This document shows positions 26,392-36,779 of a stretch of 64,000 nucleotides of DNA, in pieces. Each line of letters starts with the position of its first letter. Position 1 is the first letter of the stretch. Source of the stretch: JAWWPY01 sp963822825 (GTDB taxonomy: Bacteria > Actinomycetota > Actinomycetes > Streptosporangiales > Streptosporangiaceae); NCBI GenBank assembly GCA_963822825.1, contig CAWGIW010000008.1, positions 62,001 to 126,000 on the forward strand. Reading direction: 5' to 3'. The notes under the pieces are model-generated. The model ran no database searches. It was not told the origin of the DNA and worked only from the letters and a program-made list of their open reading frames with translations. Made by a program: the position numbers and the translations under genes.

Positions 26392-26454
26392 TCACGGGGT
26401 CGTTCCTGGCTCCTCGCCGGCGAGCCCAGCGGTCGGTGAGGATCTGGGACCGGG

Positions 26455-26862
26455 CTAGTGGGCCAGGATCGGCACCCGCATCATGCCCAGCCGGCACTGC
26501 CTGACCTTCACGATCAGCTCGGCGGCGGGTGTCTTCAGGGCGGGCCCGCAGCGCGCCACGCCGGGCGAACCCGCGCCGACCAGCAGGGCGCAGAGCATGG
26601 CCACCAGTGCCGCGGGAAAGAACATGATCGCCCGCATCCGTGCCGACGGCCGCCCGGACAGCCGCCGGACGGGGGCGGTCCGGCACGAGATCCAGGCGCG
26701 GAGCCGGGTGAGCCGCGCCCGCAGTTCTTCCATGCGCGGCATTTCCTCATCCCGGGTGAGTCTCGTGAAGATCACGAACAAGGCCGCCAGCCGAGGATCG
26801 GAGTCGCGCAGCATGCCTTCGATCCGGTCGAGGATTCGCTGCTGGCTCGCTGGCAGGCTCAT
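26455..26862 (-). CDS. Small membrane protein, DUF3040-like
   Basis: A 135-residue protein starting MSLPASQQRILDRIEGMLRD, then DPRLAALFVIFTRLTRDEEM. This resembles the amphipathic N-terminal helix pair of actinobacterial DUF3040-type proteins. A short basic stretch and one clear transmembrane helix (RAIMFFPAALVAMLCALLVG) follow, then a tail with two cysteines. Function unknown. GGGAGA lies 6 bases upstream of ATG 26862. The gene stands alone between convergent GH1 and divergent GH35. Confidence 0.65.
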   Translation of the reverse strand: MSLPASQQRILDRIEGMLRDSDPRLAALFVIFTRLTRDEEMPRMEELRARLTRLRAWISCRTAPVRRLSGRPSARMRAIMFFPAALVAMLCALLVGAGSPGVARCGPALKTPAAELIVKVRQCRLGMMRVPILAH

Positions 26863-27044
26863 GGTGATCTCCCATCTGCCCGGTGCTGGTCGGCATGGTG
26901 CACATCCGGGAACGGGCTTGTCCGCTCAGGCTACCCTTCGGCTAACTCGACCCGCCTGGCGCATCCATTTTATTCCCCCGGCTGTCACGGGTCCGTAAGG
27001 GTGGCATGCCTCCGCCATTTCTGGCCAAATCATAATTTTTCCTC

Positions 27045-27104
27045 TTGACAGGTCGGGGCTTTGGGGCTGTTGTGTGGGTCAGAACGTGTCGGAAACCGTT
27101 TGAA
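27045..27104 (+). promoter_or_regulatory. Probable promoter and LacI-type site upstream of GH35
   Basis: A consensus -35 TTGACA stands at 27045-27050; the hexamer 17 bases later is weak. GGAAACCGTTTGAA (27091-27104) matches TGNAANCGNTTNCA at all but two fixed positions and lies just before the GH35 start, where binding would block transcription. This suggests co-regulation with the GH1/GH16 genes. The rest of 26863-27044 shows no gene. Confidence 0.45.
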
Positions 27105-27119
27105 TCTGGGTGGGCATGT

Positions 27120-30100
27120 ATGAAAGCTCCCAGCAACGAGGGGCCGCAGGGTACCCGTATCGTCCGGCCACGCGGGCTAGCGTGGCGAGCCGGGCTGGTC
27201 ACGGTGTGTGCCGTCAGCATGCTCGCGGCCCTGGCCATCCCGCAGCAGGCGCAGGCGGCTCAGGGACGCGCCGCTCTGGGCAGCAGCGCCGCTCAGGGCA
27301 GCAGCGCCGCTCAGGACAGCAGCGTCGCTCAGGGCCGCAGCGCCGCTCAGGACAGCAGCGCCGCTCAGGGCCGCCGGGCCGCCGGGACGACTGCCGCCCG
27401 GTCCACCGCCGCACCCGCTGAGGCGGGCACCGGCGCAGGCGCCCCATCGGGAAGCGATGCCTCCTGCCCGCCCGCCAGCCCGGCCGCCGCCGGCTCGGCC
27501 ACCGTGAGCGCGCCGCCCGAGGTCAAGGCCATCGGCGGAGACGGTTCAGCCACCGTGGTCTGGTGCCCGCCGGTGACCGGCGCGGCCTCGGTGGCCAGCT
27601 ACACGGTGACGTCGTCCGGCGGCCAGACGGTGACCGCGCACGTGCCCAACGACTGGGCGATCATCGACGGCCTGACCGACGGAACCTCCTACACCTTCAC
27701 GGTGCGCGCCACCACCTCCGGTGGGACGTCCGGCCCCTCGGCCTCTTCGCCATCAGTCACCCCAGCGAAGATCGCTCCACCGTCGGACGTCCGGCGAGGC
27801 CAGCCGCAGCCGGTGACGTACGACCAGAGTTCCCTGATCATCGGGGGCAAGCGCGTGTTCATCACGGCCGGCGAGTTTGATCCCTGGCGGACGCCATCGC
27901 CCTCGCTGTGGCTCGACGACCTGCAGAAGATGAAGGCCGGCGGGTACAACGCGGTCACCGTCTACTTCGACTGGGACTACACGTCCCCGTCTCCGGGTCG
28001 CTACGACTTCACCGGCGTCCGGGACATGAATCAGTTCCTCAACCTGGCCCAGCAGGCGGGCCTGTACGTCATCGCCAGGCCCGGCCCGTACATCAACGCG
28101 GAGACCGACGGCGGTGGCATCCCGTCCTGGGTTCTTACCGAGCCCCAACGGATACCGAACCGACTCACAGCCATACGAGTCCGCGGCCCTCCAGTGGTTC
28201 TCGCAGATCGACTCGATCATCGCGGCACATCAGATAACCAAGGGCGGCGACGTCATCGCCTACCAGATCGAGAACGAGTACACCGGCCGGTCGGCCGGCG
28301 ACCTGCAGTACTTGGCCGACCTGGAGAAGCAGGCCACCTCGGACGGGATAGACGTGCCGTTCACGTTCAACCAGTGCTGCGGCGGCGCCGTTCTACACCA
28401 GCGGCACCGGCGCGGTGAACATCAGCGGCCCGGACAACTACCCGCTCGGCTTCAACTGCGCCAACCCGGCCGGCTTCGGCCAGCCGTACGGCTACCCGAC
28501 GCAGCCCGGTGAACCGCTCTACCTGCCCGAGTACCAGGGCGGCTCGTTCGACGGCTGGGGCGGCTCCGGGTACGACAACTGCTACAACCTGACCGGGCCC
28601 AGTTTCGAGAACGTCTACTACAAGAACAACATCGCCCAGGGCGTCACCATGCAGAGCAACTACATGGGCGTCGGCGGGACGAACTGGGGCTGGCTCCCCG
28701 CGCCGTTCGTCTATTCCTCGTATGACTACGGCGCGGGCATCCGCGAGACCGGCGAGATCGGCACGCCGGCCGACCCGAACTCGATCGCCGGCTCCAAGTA
28801 TGGCGAGAACAAGCTGATCAACGACTTCGAGACGTCGGTGGCCCCGCTGACCAGCACGGCCCCGGTGGCCGCGGCACCGGCCGACAATCCGGCCGTCACG
28901 ACGCTGGCCCGGGCCAATCCCGCGGACGGGACGCAGTTCGTGTACGTGCGCCAGGCCGACGCGACCTCCACCGCCACCGCCAGCACGCACCTGGCGCTGA
29001 ACCTGGCCCCGTCCACCGGGTACACCTACGACGACACCGCGCCCGCGCTGACCTACACCGGCACCTGGACCCACGCCGGCCTGAGTTCCGGCTACACGGG
29101 CGGCGACTATGACAGCACCGAGTCGTGGAGCGCCACGGCCGGCGACAGCATGACCGTCACCTTCACCGGCACCGGCATCGAGTGGATCGGCCCGAAAAAC
29201 ACCAACGGCGGCATCGCGGACGTATACGTCGATGGCACTCTCGGCCGGCCCGGTGGACACCTACGCGCCGGCCGGCAAGGAATTCCAGCAGGTCCTGTTC
29301 AGCAAGGCCGGGCTGGCGGCGGGCAGCCACACGCTGAAGATCGTAGTAACCGGCCAGAAGAACGCGGCCTCCTCGGCGGCCAACGTGGTCATCGACGCGA
29401 TCAACGTCCCGACCGCCGCGCAGCTGGCCGACTACTACCCGGTCGTGCCGCAGACCGGATCCATCGCACTGCATGGCCGTGACTCGCGGATGCTCGTCGC
29501 CAGCTACAGCTTCGCCGGCCAGGATCTCGTGTACTCGACCTCCGAGCTGACCAGCCAGGCGAGCATCGGCGGACGGGCAACGGCGCTGCTCTACGACCCG
29601 GCTGGCACGGATGGCGAGACGGTGCTGAGGTATTCCAGCCAGCCCACGGTCACGGTGCTGTCCGGCTCGGTGACCAGCAGCTGGGACGCGAGCCGGGGCG
29701 ACCTGCGCCTCGATTACGTGCACCGGGGCCTGGCCGAAGTCCAGGTGACCGGCGGCGGACGCCCGCCGCTGCTGCTGCTGATCGCCGAGACCAATACCGC
29801 ACAGGAATTCTGGCCGGAATCCACACCGGCCGGCCCGGTGCTGGTCGAGGGCGGGTACCTGGTCCGCACGGCCACGACCCACGGGTCCGTGCTGGCCCTC
29901 ACCGGCGACACGTCGCAGGCGGGCACCGTCACCGTCTGGGCGCCACCGGGAGTGCGCCAGGTCAGCTGGAACGGCCATTCCGTCCAGGTGAGCCGGGGCA
30001 AGGACGGATCGCTTACCGGCGGCGTGCCCGGGCCGGCCGCGGTGGCCCTGCCGAAGCTGTCGGGCTGGACGTTCTCCGCTGAGACCCCGGAGGCGCAGCC

Positions 30101-31961
30101 GGGCTTCGACGACAGTTCATGGACGCTCGCCGACCACCCGGTGTCCAATGCCGGTTCTCCGGGCACTCCGGTGCTCTATGCCTCCGATTACGGCTATGAC
30201 CATGGCTTCGTCTGGTACCGGGGGCACTTCACCGCCACCGGGACCGAGACCGGCGTCACGCTCACCGCCGACGGCATCTCGCCGACCGGGGCCTTCTCCG
30301 TCTGGCTGAACGGGGCGTTCCTCGGCTCGAACGCCGCCGCCGGGGCGACCAAAGCGACCTTCACCCTCCCCGCCAGCGCGCTCCGCACTGGGAAAGACAA
30401 TGTGATCGCGGTGCTGGTGGAGAACACCGGCAACCCAGAAGGCCCCTCGGGCGAGAAGGTGGGCCTGTACAGTGCCGCGCTGACCGGCTCGTCCGCGGCG
30501 CTCACCTGGCGGCTGATGGGCGACCCGGGCGGCACCACCCTCCAGGACCCGGTCCGCGGGATCATGAACGCGGCCGGGCTGTACGGCACCGACCACGGCT
30601 GGGACCTTCCCGGCTACCCGGACCCGGAACTGGCAGCCCGTGTCGCTGCCCGACAGCTGGCCGGCGCGCGGCGTGCCGCCGGGGATCGGCTGGTACCGGA
30701 CCAGCTTCTCGCTCAGCCTGCCCCGCGACGGGCTACCTGCCGGTAGACGTCCAGATCGGCGGGCCGGGGCCGGGCGCGGGCTCCGCCGACTACCGGGCGT
30801 TCATCTTCGTCAACGGCTGGCTGATCGGCCGCTACGTGAACAACGTCGGCCCGCAGCACCAGTTCTACGTACCGGCCGGGATCCTGGACGACCATGGACG
30901 CAACACGCTGGCCATCGCGGTGTGGGGACTCAACGGCACCGGCGGCGGGCTCGACCAGGTGAGCCTGGTGGCCGAGGGCGACCAGGCCGGGGGAGTCCCG
31001 GTCAGCCGGGTGGCGAGCCCCGGCTACTCGGCGCGGGTGTACGGGCCGCCGGCCCCGTCCGCAGCCGACCCTGGCCGCGATCCCGTCGCAGGCCCTGGCC
31101 AAGGGCACGTTCTCGGTGAAGACGACGCTGGCCAACCCGACGGGTCGAGCCGCTCACCGCGGCGTCCGTGTCGCTGTCCGCGCCATCGGGCTGGACGGTC
31201 TCCCCGTCCGGGCCCGCGTCGCTCGGCACGGTGCCGCCCGGCGGGTCCCGGTCGGCCAGCTTCCAGGTCACCGCGCCGGCCTCCGGGCTGTCGCCCGGCC
31301 TGGTCAGCCTGCTCGCGACGCGCGACCTACGACTCGGGCAAAGACGTTGGTCAACGCCGCCCAGGTGGATGTCCCCGCATCCAGCCTGTCGTCCACGTTC
31401 AACAACACCGGCATCACCAGCAACTCCAGCCCCAACCCGTCGTCCGGCTTCATCGGCTTCGACGGGATCGGCACCAGCTACTCGGCCGAGGGTCTCGCGG
31501 CCGACGGCCTGACCCCTGGTGCGGCGTTTACCGCCGGCGGCCTGCACTTCACCTGGCCCAATGTCCAGCCCGCCCAGCCCGACAACACCATGGCCGAGGG
31601 GCAGACGATCGCCGTATCCGGCTCGGGCTCCACGCTCGGCTTCCTCGCGGCGGCGAACAACTCGGCCGAGTCGGGCACCGGCACCATCTACTACACCGAC
31701 GGCACCAGCCAGGCCTTCACGTTGAGCGTGGGGAATTTCTGGTACGCGGCGGGGGCGAGCGGGAATCCGTCCAATGTTCAGGTGGCCGGGGTGAACTATG
31801 CGAACTACCCGACCGGCTCGTCGGGTCACGAGGTGTTCGTGTTCGAGCAGTCGGTGCCGCTGGCCGCGGGCAAGACCATCGAGGCGGTAACCCTGCCCAG
31901 CCTGGGCGACGTGGCCGGCTACAACCCCGCCCTGCACATCTTCGCCCTGTCCGTCGGCTGA
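27120..31961 (+). pseudogene. Giant secreted GH35 beta-galactosidase, multiply frameshifted
   Basis: The joined frames give roughly 1,600 residues. In order they hold a signal peptide (GLVTVCAVSMLAALAIPQQAQ), an 18-bp-repeat linker, a fibronectin-III domain (SASSPSVTPA end), and the GH35 catalytic barrel with FITAGEFDPWRTPSPSLWLD, ARPGPYINAETDGGG, the acid/base IENEY and the nucleophile segment LPEYQGGSFDGWGG. Several beta-galactosidase jelly-roll domains follow (FVWYRGHFTATGTETGVTLT; AFIFVNGWLIGRYVNNVGPQ), then an NPCBM-associated/NEW3-like domain (PSGPASLGTVPPGGS) and a C-terminal sandwich ending FALSVG. Frame changes lie near 28130, 28385, 29235, 30640, 30740, 31060-31150 and 31320. The enzyme would act outside the cell on beta-galactosides of plant polysaccharide. 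Start ATG 27120 is picked for the signal peptide. Confidence 0.8.
27263..27370. repeat. 18-bp minisatellite in the GH35 leader, 6 copies
   Basis: The unit CAGCAGCGCCGCTCAGGG repeats at 27281, 27299, 27317, 27335 and 27353, with a worn copy at 27263. It encodes six-residue SSAAQG-type blocks right after the signal-peptide cleavage region. Confidence 0.9.
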
Positions 31962-31971
31962 CGCATACGCG

Positions 31972-32022
31972 GCGGTGGCCGCGGCCGCCGATCACGTGAT
32001 CGGCCAGGTCCGCGGCCACTGC
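31972..32022. terminator. Large bidirectional hairpin between convergent genes
   Basis: The outer arms GCGGTGGCCGCGG (31972-31984) and CCGCGGCCACTGC (32010-32022) pair with one mismatch. Inside, GCCGATCACGTGATCGGC (31987-32004) is a perfect 18-bp palindrome. It fills the gap between the GH35 gene and the anti-sigma-like gene and should stop transcription from both sides. Confidence 0.65.
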
Positions 32023-32037
32023 GGTGGGACGCACCGC

Positions 32038-32934
32038 TCAGTGCGACGGGGCGACCTGGGTGAACCCGGGCGGGATCTGGACCGTCAGCAGGGTCAGGTT
32101 GGCACTGGTCGGCGCGAGCCACGTGATGTCCATCGGACCTTGGACCGTCGGCTGGTGCGAATTGGAAGCCTCGCTCGCGGTCTCGAAACCTACGGGCAGG
32201 TAGGTAACGGGATCCACCCAGAGCGTGGCGGTATAGGTGAGGGTCGGGCCGCCCGGCGGGGCCGAGGTTTGCACCGAGACGAGCTTGATGGCGTTGACCC
32301 CGTTGACGTGCTCGGTCCCCTCGTTGGTGAGCTGGCCGCAGGCCAGCGCCTCGCGGATGTCCGCGGTCAGCACCGGCAGGTTGTGGGCGTCCACGCCCAG
32401 CGGGATCTGCTGGCCGCACGAGGTCGGTGGCCTAGCCGGGGCCAGCCTCCTCGGGAAGGTGCGCCGCGACCAGGTCTTCGCTCCGTAGTTGACTATGGTG
32501 ACGGTGGTCCCGGCGGACGTCACGCTCCGCCCGAGTTGCAGCGTGGGCCGGCCTTGCGGTGACAAGCCGCTGAGCCGTGTCATCATGCCCTGCGGCCCGT
32601 TGTAGAACCATTGTGATTGGTGACCGTCTGTGGCATGCGCGTAGCCGATGTCGTCCGCCGCGGCGGCCGTGCCGAGGGCGGATTCGACGTGCTTGATGAC
32701 GTACGCGGTGGTGTAGATCCCCGCGTCCTGAGGCGCTCCGACGGCCCCGGTGGTCACCGCCACGGCGGCGGCTACCGCCGCCGCGGCGGTGACCGCGGTG
32801 GCCGCCGCATCGATCGTGAGCCGCTGCCGCCTCCTCCGGCGGGCCCGGCTGGCCAGGCCGGATGGCGACGATATCCCGGCCGTGGCGTGACGCATCTCTT
32901 CCCGGAGCCGGTCCTCGAAGTCGCTGCTGATCAT
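32038..32934 (-). CDS. Membrane-anchored anti-sigma-factor-like protein
   Basis: A 298-residue protein. A short cytoplasmic N-terminus (SSDFEDRLREEMRHATAGIS) and a basic stretch precede one transmembrane helix (about residues 41-65, Ala/Val-rich). An exported domain follows with paired cysteines (TSCGQQ, EALACGQL) and a beta-rich LTYTATLWVDPVTYLPVGF segment. This is the plan of actinobacterial CU044_5270-type proteins that accompany SigE-type sigma factors. It begins after the sigma gene, and the sigma stop TAA overlaps this gene's AAGGAGG. I infer that it holds the sigma factor at the membrane. No classical zinc anti-sigma HxxxCxxC motif is seen. Confidence 0.72.
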   Translation of the reverse strand: MISSDFEDRLREEMRHATAGISSPSGLASRARRRRRQRLTIDAAATAVTAAAAVAAAVAVTTGAVGAPQDAGIYTTAYVIKHVESALGTAAAADDIGYAHATDGHQSQWFYNGPQGMMTRLSGLSPQGRPTLQLGRSVTSAGTTVTIVNYGAKTWSRRTFPRRLAPARPPTSCGQQIPLGVDAHNLPVLTADIREALACGQLTNEGTEHVNGVNAIKLVSVQTSAPPGGPTLTYTATLWVDPVTYLPVGFETASEASNSHQPTVQGPMDITWLAPTSANLTLLTVQIPPGFTQVAPSH

Positions 32935-32948
32935 CGCGTTCTTCCTCC

Positions 32949-33461
32949 TTAATCGGTGATAACGGCTGGCATGGTGCCGCTGAGCTCACGAAGACGGTGC
33001 AGCCCGCGCGAAGTCGCGGACCTGACCGTGCTGGCCGAGCAGCCCAGCACTTCGGCGGCCTCGGCCTCGCTCAGGTCCTCCCAGTAGCGCAGCACGATCG
33101 CGGCCCGCTGCCCCGGCGGCAGCCCGAGCAGCAGCCGGACGAGTTCGTCCCGCTGCTCGATCTGCACGCTGCGGTCGGGCGTGATCCCGTCGTCGGCGCT
33201 GCTAAGCAGCGCCAGCCTGGCGCGCCATCTGCCGTTGCGGCGCCAGCCGTCGGTGGCCAGGTTGTAGATGGTGCGGCGAAGGTAGCCCTCGGGGTCGCCG
33301 TCGATGGTGCGCCAGCGTCGCAGCAGCCGCTCCAGTGCGGCCTGCAGCAGGTCCTCGCCCGCTTCTTTACTGCCGGTGAGCAGCATCGCCGTTCGCAGCA
33401 GGTGCTGGCCGCGCTCGGCCAGGAACTGCTCGAGTCCCGCGTCGCGCCGGTGATCCGCCAT
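32949..33461 (-). CDS. ECF sigma factor, SigE family
   Basis: A 170-residue RNA-polymerase sigma factor with only regions 2 and 4. Region 2 reads LLRTAMLLTGSKEAGEDLLQ and RRWRTIDGDPEGYLRRTIYN; region 4 reads LPPGQRAAIVLRYWEDLSEA and VLGCSASTVRSATSRGLHRL. ATG 33461 is preferred over the longer frame to 33524 because GGAGG stands 5 bases before it. It is followed by the anti-sigma-like gene in the same operon, the usual switch for envelope stress. The target promoters cannot be identified from this window. Confidence 0.88.
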   Translation of the reverse strand: MADHRRDAGLEQFLAERGQHLLRTAMLLTGSKEAGEDLLQAALERLLRRWRTIDGDPEGYLRRTIYNLATDGWRRNGRWRARLALLSSADDGITPDRSVQIEQRDELVRLLLGLPPGQRAAIVLRYWEDLSEAEAAEVLGCSASTVRSATSRGLHRLRELSGTMPAVITD

Positions 33462-33557
33462 CCGTTCCTCCGTCCTGTCATCGTCAAGTACGAACGGTGC
33501 GGAGGAAACGCTGACGCCGCGCACGTGCCGCGGTGGGCGGCCAGTTGACAGGCTAGA

Positions 33558-33588
33558 GGATAACGGCTATCTATTGGATAACCGTTAT
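33558..33588. promoter_or_regulatory. Twin operator abutting the PadR start codon
   Basis: GGATAACGGCTAT (33558-33570) and GGATAACCGTTAT (33576-33588) are direct repeats 18 bases apart. The second contains the perfect 11-bp palindrome ATAAC-C-GTTAT; the first is a degenerate copy. The second copy ends immediately before the ATG at 33589, so binding would directly block expression. It is likely the autoregulatory site of the PadR repressor. Confidence 0.62.
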
Positions 33589-34138
33589 ATGCGAGAGCCG
33601 TTAGGGGTGGCCGTGCAGCAGGAAGTGGTGCTGGCGTTGCTGGCCAAGGAGCCGTCGCACGGCTATCAGCTGCGGGCGCGGCTGGTCCAGGCGCTCGGGC
33701 CCGCTCGGGGACGCGATGAACGCCGGGCAGATCTACGTCACGCTGGCCCGGCTGGAGAAGGCGGGCCTGGTGGCGTGTGAGCAGGCGGCCGGCCTGGCCG
33801 GACCGGCCCGACCGCAAGGTATACGCGCTGACGGCGGCCGGCCAGCAGCGGGTGGCCGGCTGGCTCACCGAGGTGAGCTGGCCCAAGCCTGATCTGGCGG
33901 AATTTCATCTCAAGCTGGTCGCGGCCGCGGCGGCCGGGCTGGCCGACCCGGTGGCCATCGTGGACGCGCAGCGCCGTGAGCTGCTGCGGCGGCTGCGAGA
34001 CGCCCAGCGCGCCGCGATGGCCGAGCCGAATCACTCGGCCGCCGGCCTGCTGCTGGAAGGCATCGTGCTCCGGCTCCAGGCGGACCTGCGCTGGCTGGAG
34101 GCATGCGAACGGACCTGGACGACGCGGAAGGATCCCTC

Positions 34139-34142
<4 letters not shown>
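33589..34142 (+). pseudogene. PadR-family regulator, frameshifted
   Basis: The protein is spread over three frames: REPLGVAVQQEVVLALLAKE and PSHGYQLRARLVQALGP, then DAMNAGQIYVTLARLEKAGL, then DRPDRKVYALTAAGQQRVAG and a C-terminal dimer helix (AAGLLLEGIVLRLQADLRWL). These are the PadR winged helix and its C-terminal coiled helix. Indels lie near 33705 and 33790. The joined length of about 183 residues is normal. The gene is ATGA-coupled to an ABC exporter, which it presumably represses. Confidence 0.8.
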
Positions 34143-34887
<745 letters not shown>

Positions 34888-34890
34888 GCC

Positions 34891-36659
34891 GTGGGCCGGA
34901 TCCTGCTCATCTGCCGCCTCGCCGCCCGGGACCTGCGCCGGCGGCGGGCCGAGGCCGTGCTGATGCTGCTGGTCATCACGGCCGCCACCGCCACGCTGAC
35001 CCTCGGGCTGGCCCTGAGCGGCGCGACCAGCCATCCCTACCTGGACACCCGGGCGGCGACAGCCGGGCCCGACGTGGTGGCCCAGTCCGAGCGGCCCGGG
35101 AAGGGCGGCGGCCCGCCCGCCGGCCTGACCGCGCTGGAGCACGCGCCCGGCGTCACCGGCTACAGCGGGCCATATCCGGTCGCCTCCCCGGCGCTGCGCG
35201 CGAACGGCCACACTGTGCCAGCCGCGTCTGGCTTCGCCGCCGAAGGGCGGGACCAGGGACCAGCGGCGCTCGACCAGCCCAAGGTGACCCAGGGCAGCTG
35301 GGTGCGGCCGGGCGGGGCCGTGGTGGAGCCGACCTACGCGGCCGAGCTCGGCGTCCGCGCCCGGTGACCGGATCACGCTGAACGGGCGGTCAGTTCCGGG
35401 TGGTCGGGCTCGCGGTCACCGCCGCCTGGCCGTCGGTGAACGCGCCCGGCCTGATCTGGCTCACCCGGGCCGACGCCCGGAGCCTGGCCACCGCGGCCGA
35501 CCCGCTGTCGTACGCGCTGAACCTGAAGCTCGCCGACCCGGCCGCCGCGACGGCGTTCGCCAACGACCGCAGGACACGAGCCAGCGTGTTCCTGTCGCTC
35601 CTGGCAGCAGATCAGCGGCCAGGACGCCAGAGGGCTGCAGTTCGAGCAGGGCGTCCTGGTCGCGGGCAGCTGGCTGCTCGGCCTGCTCGCGATAGCCAGC
35701 GTGGCGGTGCTGGTCGGCGGCCGGATGGCCGAGCAGACCCGGCGGGTCGGGCTGCTCAAGGCGGTGGGCGGCACGCCGCAGACTGGTCGCCGCCGTGCTG
35801 CTGGCCGAGCACCTGGCGCTGGCCCTGCTGGCAGCGGCCGCCGGGCTGGCCGTCGGCTGGCTGGCCGCGCCGCTGCTCACCAGCCCGCCGATGGCCTGAT
35901 CGGCGCCCCGGGCGCGCCGTCGCTCACCGCCGTCACGGTCGGCGTGGTGGCGGCCGTCGCGCTGGCGGTGGCGCTGCTGGCGACGTTCGTCCCCGCCGTC
36001 CGCGCCGCCCGGACCAGCACGGTCGCCGCGCTGGCCGACGCGGCGCGCACGCCGCGGCGCCGGGCCGGGCTGATCGCCGCGTCCAGGCGGCTGCCGGTGC
36101 CGCTGCTGCTCGGCCTGCGGCTGGCCGCCCGCCGGCCACGGCGCCTCGTGCTCAGCGCGGCCAGCATCACGATCACGGTCGCCATGATCGTCGGCGTGCT
36201 GACGCATGTGGCAGCGCAGATCACGTGTCCAAGGTGCCCGGCGGGCTGATCAACCCCGTGCACGCGGGGGTCGGCCGGGTGCTGCTGGTCATCACCGTGG
36301 TGCTGGTGGTCCTGGCCGCGGTCAACGCGATCTTCGTTGCCTGGTCGACCGTGCTGGACTCCCGGCACCCGCTGGCCGTGGCCCGCGCGCTCGGCGCCAC
36401 CCAGGAGCAGGTCAGCGCCGGGATATCGGCGGCCCAGCTGCTCTCCGCGCTGCCGGGCGCCATTGCTCGGCATCCCGGCCGGCCTCGGCCTGGTCGCGGC
36501 CGTGAGCCGCGACGGAGCGCCGGCGTCCTCCGTCGGCCTGGGCGCTGATCGCGGTGGTGCTCGGGACCCTGCTCGTGGTGGCCGGCGCTCACCGCCATCC
36601 CGGCCCGCATCGGCGCCCGCCGGCCCGTGGCCGAGATCCTTCAATCAGAAACGGCCTGA
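34891..36659 (+). pseudogene. FtsX/MacB-like ABC permease, multiply frameshifted
   Basis: An N-terminal helix (AEAVLMLLVITAATATLTLG) and an extracytoplasmic domain are followed by FtsX-type membrane blocks in several frames: SWLLGLLAIASVAVLVGGRM, EQTRRVGLLKAVGGTPQ (the FtsX coupling motif), TVGVVAAVALAVALLATFVP, GRVLLVITVVLVVLAAVNAI and STVLDSRHPLAVARALGATQ. The end is RRPVAEILQSETA with TGA 36657-36659. At least five indels are needed, near 35365, 35600, 35790, 36230 and 36470. Joined length is about 590 residues. It forms the membrane part of the PadR-controlled exporter. Confidence 0.78.
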
Positions 36660-36680
36660 TCGTTCGCCCGGCTATCCGGG

Positions 36681-36765
36681 CCGACCCTGATTCCTGGGGC
36701 AGATCGTCAGGGTCGGATGGGGGGCCTGCCGGATACCCAGGCCGGGCTGGCTGACCCGCCAGCCC
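36681..36765. promoter_or_regulatory. Two tandem hairpins upstream of the Mo/W operon
   Basis: CCGACCCTGA (36681-36690) pairs exactly with TCAGGGTCGG (36707-36716), and GGGCTGG (36744-36750) pairs with CCAGCCC (36759-36765). They lie between the ABC permease and the MobA-MoaD gene. They may be a terminator for the former plus a leader structure for the operon; a metal- or cofactor-responsive leader is possible but not shown. Confidence 0.45.
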
Positions 36766-36779
36766 CGTAGGATCGGGTC

